A stretch of DNA of 64,000 nt from Chamaecyparis obtusa (GCA_027943335.1 BSBK01000524.1:248001-312000), one strand, 5' to 3'; numbered from the stretch's first letter, positions 1-13,280 are shown. Translations and numbers: made by a program. The notes: generated by a model not told the origin, from the sequence alone.

Positions 1-597
1 ATCTTTAGTTTTAGTTTTAATCAAATTAAAATATACTCTAGATGATACATAGATTCATGGGGTTTGCACAGGGATTTCTATAAGCAGTATGGTTATGGGT
101 ATTTGTATTTATGACTTAGATCTTTGATGAAATGATAGTAGTCAGTCTTTATGTTCCATGGTGTCCTAGATGATTTTTCCAATGGATAAGGCACTAATCT
201 GAAATAAGTAAACTCTATGCTGATGTATGTCTAGTTGGAATGTGTTATATTCTACAAAAGTTAAATCAAAATCTTTTCAATCCCTTTAGTTTTATGTATT
301 TAGGCCTCAGTTATTTCATAGCAATGGAGAGTCAATGAATGACTGGTTATCATTTTATACTTTCTTGCTATTATATGCTTTGTTGAATCCAGTTTAAAGT
401 TGTAAAAGTGTTATATGTCACTGGATTCGGTGCACCCGCCTTGGTTCTGCAGAGCCAGAAGTGAAGAGGGAAGTCTTGTCCCTATAGTTGGTCCAGTTAC
501 CTACAAATTTCTGCATATTTGGAACTAACCATTCCCAAAATTAGTCTTAGGTATATTGATGTCTCATGGAGTGTAAAATCCATTCCAAGAACCAACA
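1..597 (+). repeat. 5' LTR of element G, 3' part
   Basis: This matches 9307-9902 over its full length with scattered substitutions. It ends in CCAACA just before a primer-site-like sequence at 601. The upstream part of the LTR, including the promoter seen at about 9000 in the other copy, lies to the left of the window. Confidence 0.85.
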
Positions 598-600
598 AAA

Positions 601-620
601 TGGTGACTCTACTAGGGAGA
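601..620 (+). other. putative primer binding site of element G
   Basis: TGGTGACTCTACTAGGGAGA starts three bases after the LTR end. It has the TGG start expected of a site complementary to a tRNA 3' CCA end and resembles the TGGCGACTC-type sites of some Tat/Ogre gypsy elements. The tRNA was not identified. Confidence 0.55.
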
Positions 621-1246
621 TTATAATCATGAGTAAATAACGCAGATTCCAAGTTGAGATAAAATCCTGGCGTGCTTATTTATTTATCCAGTGGTTTACA
701 TTGAAGTGTATAAGAGTCAGATTTAAAAGTTTTGATATCATCTAACCAAGTTGTGAGTGGTGACTCTGAGATCTTCTATTTGATTAGTGCAAAGTTCAGA
801 ATAAAGTTATGATGTATTCAACTCTAATAAACAGTATTTGAAGTTTTGGTGAAGTTTTGTGTTGGCTGGAAGGAGTATACAGAAACAAAGATAAAGTATT
901 TTTCCTCTTCAAGGAGATGGTGAATCTATAAAAAAAAAGAACTTGATGGAGCTATAAGGTGAGCTATGAAATTTGCCATTATTTCCAGCCAAATATTGTT
1001 TGCAGCATCAAAAAACTTACCAGGTATTTCTCATTGAATGTTTTATATTTGTATAATCCTTATTGGGTGAAAAAGTCACTATGTAAAAGGATTTTTTAAA
1101 TTGTGGGTCTCCATATTTCTCTAGATTTATAAAAAAATCTGGGTTGTATCTTTGGAGGAATATGTATGATTTGATAATATTTATGGCTGCATAAGTTATT
1201 TGTGATAAAAATTTGAAAATCTCATTAAGAGGAAGTGCAGTCCATA
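621..1246 (+). other. leader of element G, no gene seen
   Basis: This lies between the primer site and the gag remnant. I see no coding frame or structured repeat in it. Confidence 0.4.
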
Positions 1247-1972
1247 ATGGATTCAAGTAGAAGTCTTTCTGTACAGAGGTATACACCATTGTATTTTGAT
1301 GGCATATATGGTTTCCCAAATGAGATTCCTACAGAGATTAGGAAACATATGCGAGAGTTTAAAGGGAAGTGATTAGATTCAACATGTGAGCATTTGCAAG
1401 AGTTTTTTGATCTGATGGGAGACTTCAAGATTTGTCATGAAGTTGCTGGTTCAAACATTGAAGGATGATGCCAGGATCTAGTTTTATTCACTACCATCAA
1501 ATTCTATAAATCTTCATGGGAGGACTTCAATTCAGCTTTCATGGAACAGTTTGCTGAAAGAGTAGATGCATGTATTCTACTAAACAACTTGATGGATATT
1601 CAAATGGAAGAAGATGAGTTAGTCCTATCTTTCAACATCAGATTTGTCAAGACATTAAATGATATTCCAAAGAGTTACAGACCCAATGATCAAGTGTGTT
1701 TAGTGATTTATTTGGGTGCTTTCGATAAAAATATGAGCTTCTTGTTAAGAAATAAAGAGCCAAATAATTTACATCAAGCTTTTATGACAGCGATGGACAT
1801 TGAAAATAATTTGAGATATAGAATTTCCAAAGGGTTTTTATCTATTGGAGTCCGTTGTCATAATGTTCCAATTGAAGCAAATGGGTGTAGATCAGCAAAT
1901 GAAATTCAATGTCAAAGTGTCTCCATCTCGACCTATCTTACTGATCATGTTTCAAGTTATGCTTCTAAATAG
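1247..1972 (+). pseudogene. gag (capsid) remnant of element G
   Basis: Gag builds the virus-like particle that packages retrotransposon RNA. Starting from the ATG at 1247, the frame shows a retrotransposon gag domain: a segment ending in YGFPNEIP, then LVQTLKDDARI (about 1445-1475), the family's usual region before an aromatic residue, then SSWEDFNSAFMEQFAE followed by helical sequence to 1972. A stop occurs after FKGK (about 1370) and a stop/frame disturbance lies around 1465-1520, so it cannot make a full protein. The final 143 codons (1541-1972) are open. It has no visible zinc knuckle. Identification as gag is fairly secure; the lineage within gypsy is not. Confidence 0.6.
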
Positions 1973-2064
1973 AATGTGAATGAAGAAAATTTGCAGCAAA
2001 AAATGACTGTCCCTGATTAGTTAACATGGTTAGTGAAGAATCACAACATTTTCTTGATACATAG

Positions 2065-4755
2065 ATAGATATATACAAGGGGTATACACCAAGTAGATTT
2101 GAAACTAGTTCTTCTAGTTGTGAGGCTGCAGAGACTTATTGTTTGCAATTAAGTATTGAAAATAAAGAGGGGACAAATCTTTCATCAGATGATGATAAAG
2201 CCCCAAGCGATGAAATTCTATTAGATTTTAGCGGGACTGATAGTGAAGAAGAAGATTCGAGGAGCCAAAGTGATCTTGATATTCTTAAAGACAATGAAAT
2301 GGTTTATGGACAACCTTGTGAAGAGAATGAGCAATTATCATGTGCTGAGGATGATTGTGAAAAAGTTGATATGACTAGAGCACTAATGAATCCTTGTGTT
2401 TTAGATGACAGTGGTGATGAAACTAATTTTTTAGTTTGTATGTTTTCAGCTTTTGATTTACCATATGAAATTATTGATCATAAGATAGATGAAGGCTTCT
2501 ATGAGCCTGAATATGAAACCATGGTAACTCAGTTTTCCCTTGAACCAGAAATAGGAGTCAGCTGGTTTGATATGGATATTCAAGATTTTGATATTATCAA
2601 TAATATGAAATCAGTGTCTTATCAAGAAGAAGTTAACAATGCTGACAATCTACCCTATAACAATGAATTATGTCAAGAAGACATATGCCAAAGGGAAGAC
2701 ATGGGCAATGGGCTGCTTATCAATTTGTTTGAACCACAATTTGAAACATTTGATGAAAAGCTAGAAAAAGTTTCAAAATTTATACCAGATTGTTTGCTTC
2801 AGTCAGAGGTGTGTTATTTCTTCCAAGATTTGGATGTAAAGGGTGCTAATGCCCTATTTTTAGAAGGGGTTGAAACAAGCCAGCAAAGACATATCAATTA
2901 CCAAGAAAAAAATAAATCTTTCATTTTTTCATTCTAGCATGATGATATCTCTCGAAATGATTTCAATTTAAAGCCACGAGTTACACTTCAAAATGATTTT
3001 CTTGAAGACTTGTGTGATATGCATATGGTTAAACTGCAGAGCTTCCCTTTTGATGTTCAAACATACAATGAAGGTGTTGATCGCTTCCCATATACAGAGC
3101 TGAAAAGTCAGGACAACATGTCTAATGGTTCCAAATTTCACATTGGTTGTGATTTTGTGCCAGATACAGAAGTGCGTTCTTTGAGTGATAAAAAATTAGA
3201 TTATCAAGATATGACAGTAAAGTCTCCTTGTGAGCAGCCTTGTGAAAATAATGATTATGATGCTGATAGTGAATTCAGTGAATATGAAGATGATGACGAA
3301 GAGTTCATAGTTGATAATGTTTCTATTAAAAAGTTTGTAGACCTTTCTTTTCGTCAATAGAAGAAAACAATTTTCTTGTCTCAGTATAAGAAAGATTTGT
3401 GCAAACAAAGGGATGATTATGATGTAGATGAAAGTTCCCACAATGATGGCTTTTCACAAGATAATGGGAGCCAAGAGTTTGCAGCCCCTATTCCAAACAA
3501 GAAGGAAATTTGCAGTATCAAACAAGAAACCAAAGAAAATAAAAATGAAATCCAATATCCACTGAACAGTGAGGAAATCTCATACCTCTTAGACACTGAT
3601 TTTCAGAGGTATGCTCTTGTTTTTGACTCTACACTTTCATGCCCAAAGGATATGTGTTTTGATAGTGATGATGTTAGCAAGGGTGTGAAGTATCATGCAT
3701 ATAATGTCAATTCTTTTCCTATGACTGGATTAGATACTTTGCAAGATAATAATGTATATGAGTGTAAGGAATATAAGAGTGTCATGTATGATGAATACGA
3801 GGATTCATATGTTGGTATAGATTCAGATTTTGATGAGCTTAGTGTAAAGGATTCTTGTGTAAATCAGAGTACTGAGGAAAGTGATAAATATGAATGTGAC
3901 TTCTCAGCCCTACAAGTTTTAGAAGAAACATTGTCTCATCATACTAGTTTATGTGTGCAAGACATTAATAGAAGTTGTGAGAAAGGTGTTGGTTTTCAGT
4001 CATTTCATGAGGAGATGTTTCCCCTTAGCTTGCGAACCAATCTTGTAACTGATCAGATTGCTTCTTCACAAAGTAATGAGCAAGTTAAGCTTGATGATTG
4101 CAACCACTGGATTGAATTGCAATATTTCTCTTCTCAGCTGGTTAACAAAGATAAAAAGGACCATGACAGTGTGTTGTCCTATCATGAAGATTCAAATGAT
4201 GAACAAGTTTCTTGTTAATTTTATTTTCCTTCTTTTGATTAATGTGATGATGATTGTGACAATGATAAGGACAACAAATTTATTGATAAAAATGATGATG
4301 TGGATCAATTGTCCCTATGTCACAATGTTTGTGAAAGGTATTTGCACTTGGTTCATGATCTAATTCATGGAGATATTATTGACAAACCAAGTTATTCAAT
4401 GACTGAAGTATCTCATACAGATAAAGCTAAGGATCCTTTTCATTTTCAGCCAGGTGAGTTTTTAGTAATGCATGATGGTCATTATAGCTTATCTTTTGAT
4501 GCATTGCTAGATAGACCTTATATTTTCAGTCAACATCAAGATGAAATGAAAGATGTTCCATCTTTTATGGAATATGTACATGAGGTTGGTTGTGATAGGA
4601 AGAGTGTGGGTTGTGACAAGTACAAAATTACTTTCCATCTCAAATTCATTCGTATACGTTGGCAGCATGTTTGTCAAAAGTTTTTTAAGCGGCTGGTCTC
4701 GTATATGGATAAAAATCATATAAATGACAAAGGTAAGAAGTGGTTCCAATTTTGA
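2065..4755 (+). pseudogene. long acidic ORF of element G, unknown function
   Basis: One frame stays open for nearly 900 codons apart from four stops (2935, 3358, 4216 and 4240), so it was a single coding sequence in the recent past. The product is very rich in Asp, Glu and Ser, with acidic clusters such as GTDSEEED and YEDDDEEF, and it contains dispersed Cys and Phe residues. It ends with a more basic stretch (RIRWQHVCQKFFKRL). I recognise no protease, RT, RNase H, integrase or other domain. No ATG opens the frame; it may have been read as a continuation of gag, since the gap to the gag remnant is under 100 bases. It could be a lineage-specific accessory protein or a gag extension. Confidence 0.5.
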
Positions 4756-6957
4756 GGCTTTGAGCCTTTGCAAGTAATATATATATTGTATAGCTACTTT
4801 CTTTTAGTTGTGTGGTGTGTTTCTTTCAGTAAGGTTCCATGTTTTTGAGAGAGAGCAAGAAGTCGATTTTCATTTTTGAGTGGTCTGTTGTACCAAAGAT
4901 TCATGAATTATTTGCATGCCCACAAGGGGCATGCATCCCCAAATAGATCCACTGTTGGTACTCTCAAAAAATCAGATAACTATGAGCCCATATTCAAAAA
5001 GTTCTCCTAAGGTAATGTTCAGTGCTTCAAAAGAATAGTTTAAAGGGACCTAGGTTCAAATGCATATTTGGATGGGACCTGATGAATTTCATGGGATGGG
5101 GCTTAGGACATGTGTTCCTCACCTTTCATTTAGCATATTAAATTGGTTAGAACTCCCAAAATTTAGTTCCGACAAGTTTTGAGGGTACCCATTTGGAGGC
5201 TTGTGCTCAAATCTGCACTTTGCATCCTATTTGGTTTTTACTAAATGACCTACTTTGAATGCTTGCATCTGATACCAGAATGATGGTCATGATAAAAGGA
5301 ATATTGTTTCATATTTTAGGCATGAGAGTGTGTCTCCATGCTCATTTTTAGGTTCCTAAGGGTTTGAATGATCAGTTTACTAGGCCTCTTCTGATTGCAT
5401 TTTATTCAGTTTTCCTGGATGTGGGAATGCAATTTTGAAGTAGCCTACTTTGAGGTCATGAAAGTTACGTCCAGTTAGTGATCAGGGGGGATTGATGGTT
5501 GTTTCATAATGTAGACATGCAAGTGATGCTCCTTGATAAGTTTCAGATCATGACCTATCTGATTGATTACTTTGCTTGGTCAGTTCCGGATGCAACTTCT
5601 AGAGTTTCATTGTTTCAGTTCAGGATGTTCCAAGTGGCCGACTTTGAAGTTTATTTCCAGATGATTGGTTTATCTTTTTGGAAATCTGATTACAACCTTG
5701 TTTTCTATGTATGAGAGAGAATCTTCACCCAGGGTTTCAAACTATGAAGGTTCTGTTTGATCGGGTTGTAAGGTCAAGTAAAAATGTGTTTATAATGATA
5801 AAAAGTGTGGATATAACAACTTTGCAAAGTAGCCCTTTTCCCAGATTCATAGTTTTTGGTCAGATGATCATTTCTAGTTGAGGGTTGCTTTTTTGTGTTC
5901 CTTGAATATGATTTTTCTGACAGATTCAGTGGCTCGCCTTCAGATCGCCATTTGATATTTTTAATTTATTTCCTTCTGAGGTAGTTTACAGTGATTTTGG
6001 TTTGTGCTTGCCGGCAATTCTGAACGAGCGTTTTCAAGTTTTAAAATCTCCGGCCCTATTTTTCTTTAGGTGAATCCCTTTGACATGATGTTTATCTATA
6101 GTACAAAATTTTTACTCACCAACTTTCAGCTTCCAGGGATTAATTTTCATCAGTGATTTAAAGGCGCAACTGGAGGCCTTTTAATTCAAATCTGCCGACT
6201 GGCGAAGTAGTAGAAGATGAAGTTTTTTAAGGATTCCCAATTGTCTAGTTTGGATCTGGTTGCACGCGCCAGTCATTCTAGATCATTTTCAAGGCCGGTT
6301 GTTTGAATTTGAAATTTTTTTAGGCCAAACCCGCTGGGGGTCCAACCTGCTGCATTATTTTAAAAGATAGCTTTGTCGATTTCGCCAAGCAGGCAATCTA
6401 TATTTTTTATTATTAGTTGCTCTAAAGAGGAATATGTTAGTAAAACTTTGGTACACTTTCATCGAATGCAATTGAAAAGGTGTTGAACCTGACTCAATCA
6501 CCATGGTTATCCTACTTGCAGCATGTACTCATGTGCAAAATATCACAAAAAAGTAGGCGGGCTCATAATTTCATAATTTCATAGTTAGGAATGGATTTGA
6601 GCCAAATGTTTCTGCAGGGACTTCTCTTATGGATATGGAATGCAATTGGCAGACATTGCACCATATTTTGTTACCTTGATGACTTTCCTATCTATCTATG
6701 ATCAATTTGGAGCTTTGCAACAAGGGAACTGTGTATACCATAATAATGTTGTGCATGACTCCATGGGTTGTGTACTCACAATTTAAAGTCTGAAAAAAAA
6801 ATGAAGACTAGGCATGCACTTGATAGAGGATTGAGCACACCATTCATTGGCTATGTGCACTTTTCAATATGAGGCACGTGAGGGTTAAGGGAGAAATGAG
6901 ACGTGCAGACTAGGCATTGTACACCAAGTTTGCAGACAAAAAAGGAAGATGTGAGGG
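4756..6957 (+). other. 3' non-coding region of element G
   Basis: No frame here resembles a protein. A purine-rich stretch at 6940-6958 (AAAAAAGGAAGATGTGAGGG) is the best candidate polypurine tract and would place the 3' LTR start at a TG at about 6960. This boundary is a guess because the other LTR is cut by the window edge. Confidence 0.35.
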
Positions 6958-9306
6958 GGTTGCATGAGTACCTCAAGTGATCAGCATGTATCATTCAATT
7001 GATGTCTTTGGTGTGCACTAAAGAATGTATCATGGTTGAGTTCTTTGGAAGGGGTGTATGCAGTCCCATGTGGAGGCTACCAATGTCTTTCTTGCAAGAA
7101 ATGATTAGCATTACATGCTCAGGAGATAGGGAACTAGTGCGTACCTTTTATTTCACTATGCATATATTGTATAAGGGTTACATTTTCTTTCCTTTTATCT
7201 TTGTTTACATTTCTGTGCACAACATAAACAATCCCAAGGAGGCAGTGTAGGTCTCCCCTAGGATGCACATGCTTCCAAATGCCTGGCACAAGATAAGAAA
7301 CAAGTGATGAAGAAAACATGTAATGGGAGGTGTGAGCTCTCATGAGCGTGATACACACCAAATATTAATCAACTATGTGCAGGCATGATGGGTTATGCAC
7401 ACTTGTTTAGGCTGCCAGCACTTGCCAATAAGAGACATACATTGTAGGGTTTGGAGGTGTTTCATTCACACACCAAGGGAATGTAATGTAAAACATTGCA
7501 CACCAAATTAAGTGAAAGGTGCCATATGCACCAAAGGCCAAATTGTAGGGTGCTGCATGTTTTCTTACTCATCTGAGTGCATATTTTAAGTGTTGTTGCA
7601 CACTTTTTCAAGGGAGTTGTGCATGCACCAACCAGTAATGATTTGCACCAAATGTGTGCAAGCTCAACAAGGCAATGTAATGTAAAACATTGTGAGCACA
7701 AGGTGTATTGGGCTTAGCCAAACAAGGGACTCTGCATTGAGATTATAATCCCACATGTACCGGTTTCTTGTGTATACAAATCTTTAAAATAAACACTACT
7801 CAGGCATAAGGTAAAGAGATGAGAGGAATGAGAGTGGGCCATTTGGATTTGGTGGGCCTAGCTGGGCATGTACCTCAAAGGTAGATTTTGAAAGAAAATC
7901 ATATTACACTAAAGGGATATTTATCCCACATTGATGGTGGGTAGGAGGAAAGAGAAATTTATAAGGAAAAGCTCACAGGACAATGGTATCTAAAGTAGAT
8001 GCCTAGTTGGAGGGCCACTCTCATGCGTGACAAAGACCAAGGTGCTTAGATGGATGATGACTTGCCAAGTTGGCCCCACACATGAGGTAAGGTATATTTT
8101 GATGAAACATGTAGGTACATGATCAGTTACATTGGGATGTGTGCTTAGGATACGATGGTCATTACAGCCCTGTAAAAGGGAAGATGCCCGAGAGTTAACA
8201 TCTATAGAATAGCGATAGAGTGACACCTGTGAAGGTGATGATGTGCCTAAGGAGATACAATTTGATGCCAAGAAAACATTATGGAAAATAGGATGGTGAC
8301 ATGTGGTGAAGAATAGTGATGAAGTAGTCAAACAGGTCGACAAGCAGATGCCTCAAGATGTGTGCCAGATCGATAGATGGCATTGTTCCATAGGAAGAAA
8401 GATGTACGATACTTAACTTTGGTGGGGATGCGACATGTTGACATATGTCAACTGGTGAGCTGGTAGATATGTCTAAGGTGGATGCTTAGTCATTGATACA
8501 GGCAAATAAGAATGTGACACATGGTAGAGGGATGTGTTGATAGTCCAGCATGGAGGTGAGGTGTTGGCCGAGCCAATCTGGAAGTGCCACATGGCATGTG
8601 GGTCCTGCATAAAATCAAATGTATGTGCAAAGATTTAAAAGGGTTTGTAAAGTTTGCATTGTATAACAATTTTGAATTCAGAGATTGCACTTGCTCGTGA
8701 AAATGAAAAAATGCTTGGAGGACTCATTTTTTATCAGAATATATGAGTATTATATGTTTTTAGACTCGGCACAAAATGAGGAATCCGATGGAGGCATTTA
8801 AAATCAGATATGACCATGTTGGTAAGAGTAGTAATGGACTGTGTATTCCGTGATCAGATTTGGGTAAAGAAAAGATATTTTGCAGAGATATGTTCTAGAA
8901 TAAAATTGGATTAGATTTGTCTGAGACATTTTTGATGTCTTAGGGTTGACTGTGTTGCCCTAAAAAAGGCCCTAAATGGTCCTAAGCTTGTTGCAATCCT
9001 ATATAAGGATTTCCAAGACCATTTACAAAGGCTGCTGGTTGTTTGGTTCACAAGGTTACATCCTGAACCTTTAGTCAAGGAGTAGGACATGTTCAGTCCA
9101 TTTTGTATCAGAATAGAGTAGAAAGTTGCAGATCTTTTGCACATTATTTTAGTGGCTTTGAATCTTCAAGCAAGGTGTATGCAGAGGCTTAGATCCTCAT
9201 TCTTAATTCAAGTTTTCAGTTCTATTTCTTTCCATCTGTGTCAAGTTTTATGGGTTTTGAATGTTCTGATTCTTTGTATGGAGTTTATTTATGCATTTTT
9301 TGTCTA
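6958..9306 (+). repeat. probable upstream (U3) part of the 3' LTR of element G
   Basis: This precedes the confirmed LTR segment and contains a TATA box at 9000. It has several loosely repeated phrases (GTGCACACCAA-like and GATGCCTAGTTGG/GATGCTTAGTCATTG), as is common in long U3 regions. The matching part of the 5' LTR is outside the window, so its status as LTR is inferred. Confidence 0.4.
9000..9006 (+). promoter_or_regulatory. TATA box of the element G LTR
   Basis: TATATAA lies inside a block (CCTAAGCTTGTTGCAATCC then TATATAAGG) that is conserved in the related LTR at 10985-11007. Two diverged LTRs keeping the same TATA context supports a core promoter. Confidence 0.6.
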
Positions 9307-9902
9307 TCTTTAGTTTTAGTTTTAATTAGATTAAAATATACTCTAGATGATACATAGATTCATGGGGTTTGCATAGGGATTTCTATAAGTAGTATGGTTA
9401 TGGGTATTTGTATTTATGACTTAGATCTTTGATGAAATGATAATAGTCAGTCTTTGTGTTCCATGGTGTACTAGATGATTTTCCCAATGGATAAGGTACT
9501 GACCTGAAATAAGTAAACTCTATGTTGATGTATGTTTGGTTGGAATGTGTTGTATTATGTAAAAGTTAAATCAAAATCCTTTCAATCCTTTTAGTTTTAT
9601 GTATTTAGGCCTCAGTTATTTCATAGCAATGGAGAGTCAATGAATGACTGGTTATCATTTAGTACTTTCTTGCTATTATATGCTTTGTTGAATCTAGTTT
9701 AAAGTGGTAAATGTGTTATATGTCACTGGATTCGATGCACCCGCCTTGGTTTTGTAGAGCCAGAAGTGAAGAGGGTAGTCTTGTCCCTATAGTTGGTTTA
9801 GTTACCTATAGGTTTCTCCATATTTGGAACTGACCATTCCCAAAATTAGTCTAAGGTATATTGGTGTCTCATGGAGTGTAAAATCCATTCCAAGAACTAA
9901 TA
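9307..9902 (+). repeat. 3' LTR of element G, confirmed 3' part
   Basis: A direct repeat of 1-597, with conserved landmarks such as CACCCGCCTTGG and the closing CATTCCAAGAACTAATA. The differences between the copies are scattered substitutions, consistent with an old insertion. Confidence 0.85.
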
Positions 9903-12035
9903 GAAAGATCTAACGGTGGTTGTGTTACTGCAAAGGAAAAGTTCTTGAAAGATAGTGGTTGCGGAATTACGAAAACCATCTAATCTTCCAGGAGGTAAGG
10001 ATAGATGATGCAGTGGGTCCGATGCCAAGTGCTGCAGATATGTTTGATTTTAATTGGTCGCGAAGGATGGTGATGTGGAGGTTTTCAGTGGGATCGAGGG
10101 TTTCAACGTGTTAAAGGGATGCTAGATGTAATTTAATCCAATGGTTGTCACATTGCCACAAAGAAAAGGTGCATGAGGTTTTAACCATTGTGGCAACGCG
10201 ATAGTCATTGATGCTCTCTTAAGTGAAGATTGATAGTCCTGATTTAAAGATCGGTGAAGATTATGGGTCCACTGCTAGGTGTAGCTGATGTGCCTATTTC
10301 TATTTGGTTTCCAGGAAAATGATGATGTGGTTGAATATTTTAAAAATCTCAGTTGACTGTTGTGATGATTTATGAGGATTGTCTGATGAGCTAGGAAGGA
10401 ACAGGATTGACGACCATGTTTTAAACTTGATAAATTAACCATTGTTAGTCCATGTTTGAATTTTCTAAGCTAGGGTTTGCAGGAAAGAAGTTTCGGCATT
10501 CCAGATAAACATAAAATAAAATTTGATTTCTTCTTGGGCTATAAGGACAATTTTTCAATTGGGAAATTGAATGAACTCTGTGGTGGTTGTGTCGAATCAA
10601 ATTAGATTTGTTCTAGGGATGGTTGTAGGTGAAATTTGATGAGTAAGATGCAGGTACCCATCATGATCTAATTTTAGTTCCTGATGTGCCATGCTTGTTT
10701 AATGCATAACTGATATTTTAATAGGGCAACTAGGTTTTGATGGATGTCAGCTATTCCATGCCTTGATTCACATAAGTTTTCCAAGTTGATCCTGGCATTA
10801 AAATTTTATTGCCTAGAATAAGAAATTAGTAATTTGTAACTGTAGTTAGCTTGAGAAATAAAGCCTAAATAATTGTACAATTAGATTTGATCTGATCTTC
10901 CCGAGTTCCCAGGCTTTCCTAATAACTTTCATTTCTTGTTGTACCTAGTGGTTGTAGACCTAATTTTGACCTGAATGATCTGAAGCTTGTTGCAATCCTT
11001 TATAAGGATTTACAAGATCATTTAGTAGGGGTTCCTGATTCTCTGTAATTTTCTCAGAGCTAGTTCCATGAGTGGTTCCTTCTATAAATATTGTCTTCTT
11101 CTCTTCATATAGGGTGTTTCCTATATCCTTTCTGGTTTCTCAAATAAGAATGTAAATTGTAACAAGTCTATTTTATGTATAAGATTTCAGCATATTCATA
11201 CTACTATCAGATCATCTCCATTTGGTTCTCGATCTTATTGATTAGAGCATCAAGGGCGTTTTAGTCTTTCTATTGTATGTCTGAAGATGTTTGGAATATA
11301 GTTGTTTTCATAGAAACAACTGAGTTTAGGACTGGTTTTCAGATGTGTATGATTTGGGATATCAAGGGTATCTCAATCTTGTCTTTTAGTTGATGTTGAT
11401 TAATGTATTACTTATTTCTGCATCTCTTCTAAGGGGAGGGTTTAAGTCCTTTGAATAGGTAATTGCATATCTGAGTACACAGGTGGATTCTTTAGTATGG
11501 TTTGATCAATGTTGTATGATTAGTGTAAGGCATCAACATATTAGAATCTGTTGTTTTCTTGTTTCATAGCTCTTTGTTGCAATGTTCATTTGACTCTATT
11601 TCCCATTGGATAAGGCACTGTTCTATGATAGATTTGGGCTATTTCAGAGATCCATTCCACCCGGAAACTAAAACAAATCAAATTCTAAATCTTTAAGTTA
11701 GTAGTTGTGGACTTAATAGAAAAAGCCCCTACTTTATTTGTGAGTAACTTGATAGTGTGCTTAGCTTCACATCCTATCCCTTTATGTCACATATAATAAG
11801 AATTATTATGGGAACATATTTTCTTTGTGAGGATTAGTGAAAAGATTGAGATTAAGTGATCCTAATCCTAGGTGCACCCACCTGAATTCTACAGATTTCA
11901 AATTGTAGAAATCCTTTGTGCTTTGTTCATTAGTCCTTGTTCTTGTATGAATGTACTGATTGTGGGAAGTAAGCTACCCCACAGGTGTATCTCTTCATTA
12001 ATAAAGGTTGTTAAAATCTTGCTAAATCAAGAGCT
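9903..12035 (+). repeat. divergent LTR relic related to element G
   Basis: Landmarks of the G LTR recur here in the same order: the AAGCTTGTTGCAATCC/TATAAGG block near 10985, CCCATTGGATAAGGCACTG near 11606, and GGTGCACCCACCTGAATTC near 11871. The spacing resembles an LTR and no internal coding region follows, so this is probably a solo or truncated LTR of a sister family. Two loosely similar units about 250 bp apart start near 10015 and 10262 (GGGTCC...GATGATGTGG). Confidence 0.55.
11001..11007 (+). promoter_or_regulatory. TATA box of the divergent LTR
   Basis: TATAAGG sits in the same context as the TATA box at 9000, after TTGCAATCC. Confidence 0.45.
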
Positions 12036-12235
12036 AATAGTACCCTTTACTTTGAATGGGAACACATTATTGTGGACTCCTTGAATAAACAACTCCTCAC
12101 TATCAGGGACTCCAATCAGTTTTACATGACTTCTTTTTCCATCTGGATGGTAGCCAAACTTAAGGGTAGTGATGGCTTGGAGAAACATGGAACCCAGGGA
12201 GATGGATCCACCAATTCTCTCCATTGGGATCACTA
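12036..12235 (+). repeat. upstream copy of a ~200-bp repeat flanking element F
   Basis: This matches 53563-53765 in the same orientation at roughly 85% by eye (shared phrases include TGGATGGTAGCCAAACTTAA). It stops at GGGATCACT, where the 5' LTR of F begins. One frame can be read as peptide (SIWMVAKLKGSDGLE), but its family is unknown to me. Confidence 0.75.
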
Positions 12236-13263
12236 TAATGCATGGTATGTTTTCATTGATAGAAACGACTATCATTACTCTTGACCATACTGAAAATAAG
12301 ATAGTTTACCAGATTATTTGATGCTTATATTTGTCTAAGTACTAGAAGTAGGGTAGAGACTAGTCGGATAGATTAGTATGGTACATACAAGTTTTGGAAT
12401 GTTAGTGGATGTGATTGAAAGCCATGAATGTAGACTTATTATTGTGTCTAATTTGATCATCATCGATTCTGAAGTCATTAGATGCATGCGATATTTATTG
12501 AGGAATATTTGGTTGACAGAGTCTTTTGGGAAGAACATGATAGTTTGGAGAAATTAACTTGGTACACTTGGTAAATCAATTTTGGTTAATGGTTTGGTGA
12601 CTTCTTATGATAGATCCGACATCATAGGATATTTGGTTTGGATAGAAAGACTTGATTTTATGTTTTGATCTTGTTTTGGTGTGAAGACTTCTACACATTT
12701 CATTACCTTATTTGGATTGATAGATTTTGTGTTTTGAGATCATGATCTTATATTTAAGATTGAGTTTTGATTTCGAAGGAGGAAAAGTGTAATGATAGAG
12801 AAATTTAGTAAGAGACTATGTTGGATGCGTAGATCTATGTTTGGAGCTTCATTGGAACTATATAGGCATTGCGTATGCTTCCAGTTAGTTCGGTATAGGA
12901 CTGTAAATCCATTTTGGTTATGTAATTGGCTATAAACCTTGATGTATTTTGATTGTGTAATGGAGAAGTGAGCTCTAGGCTATAAGCCTAAATGCAAGTG
13001 CATTACCCTCATTGTACTTATTCCTTTGACCATGCACTTATTACTACAGTAGTGAGATATTTTTGGGTATCATCCCCACTGGGGTTTTTCTCTTAACCAG
13101 GTTTTCCTCAATAAAAAATCATGGTGTTATGATGTTCATGTTGTTTAGTTTACTTGTACTTACTTTGTGTATTAAGTTATGGTCTTGGTTTAAGAATTTC
13201 AAGAATACTTGTTGCACCAATTCACCCCCACCCCCCTACTCTTGGTGCTCCCTAATCCTAACA
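12231..13263 (+). repeat. 5' LTR of element F, missing its first ~12 bases
   Basis: It aligns along its length with 52462-53509 and ends CCTAATCCTAACA. The first bases of the intact copy (TGTTAGAAAGAAC) are absent: the alignment begins at CACT, shared with the flanking repeat, which suggests a microhomology junction. Confidence 0.85.
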
Positions 13264-13280
13264 ATTGATATTGAAGCTTT
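13264..13280 (+). other. degenerate primer binding site of element F
   Basis: ATTGATATTGAAGCTTT directly follows the LTR end. It reads as a decayed form of the plant initiator-methionine site TGGTATCAGAGC, which in intact elements follows ...ACAATT in the same place. Confidence 0.55.

Larger units (their letters stand above)
1..9902 (+). mobile_element. LTR retrotransposon G, non-autonomous (left end outside window)
   Basis: The first ~597 bases recur at 9307-9902 in the same orientation and end at the same motif (CCAACA versus CTAATA), which is the signature of a pair of LTRs. Between them lie a primer-site-like sequence, a gag remnant (1247-1972) and a long acidic reading frame (2065-4755). 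No protease, reverse transcriptase or integrase motif is visible in any frame, so the element appears to depend on proteins supplied by another element. Its lineage is probably Ty3/gypsy, judged from the gag domain and the primer site, but without pol this is an inference. The 5' start of the element and any target duplication are not in the window. Confidence 0.75.
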
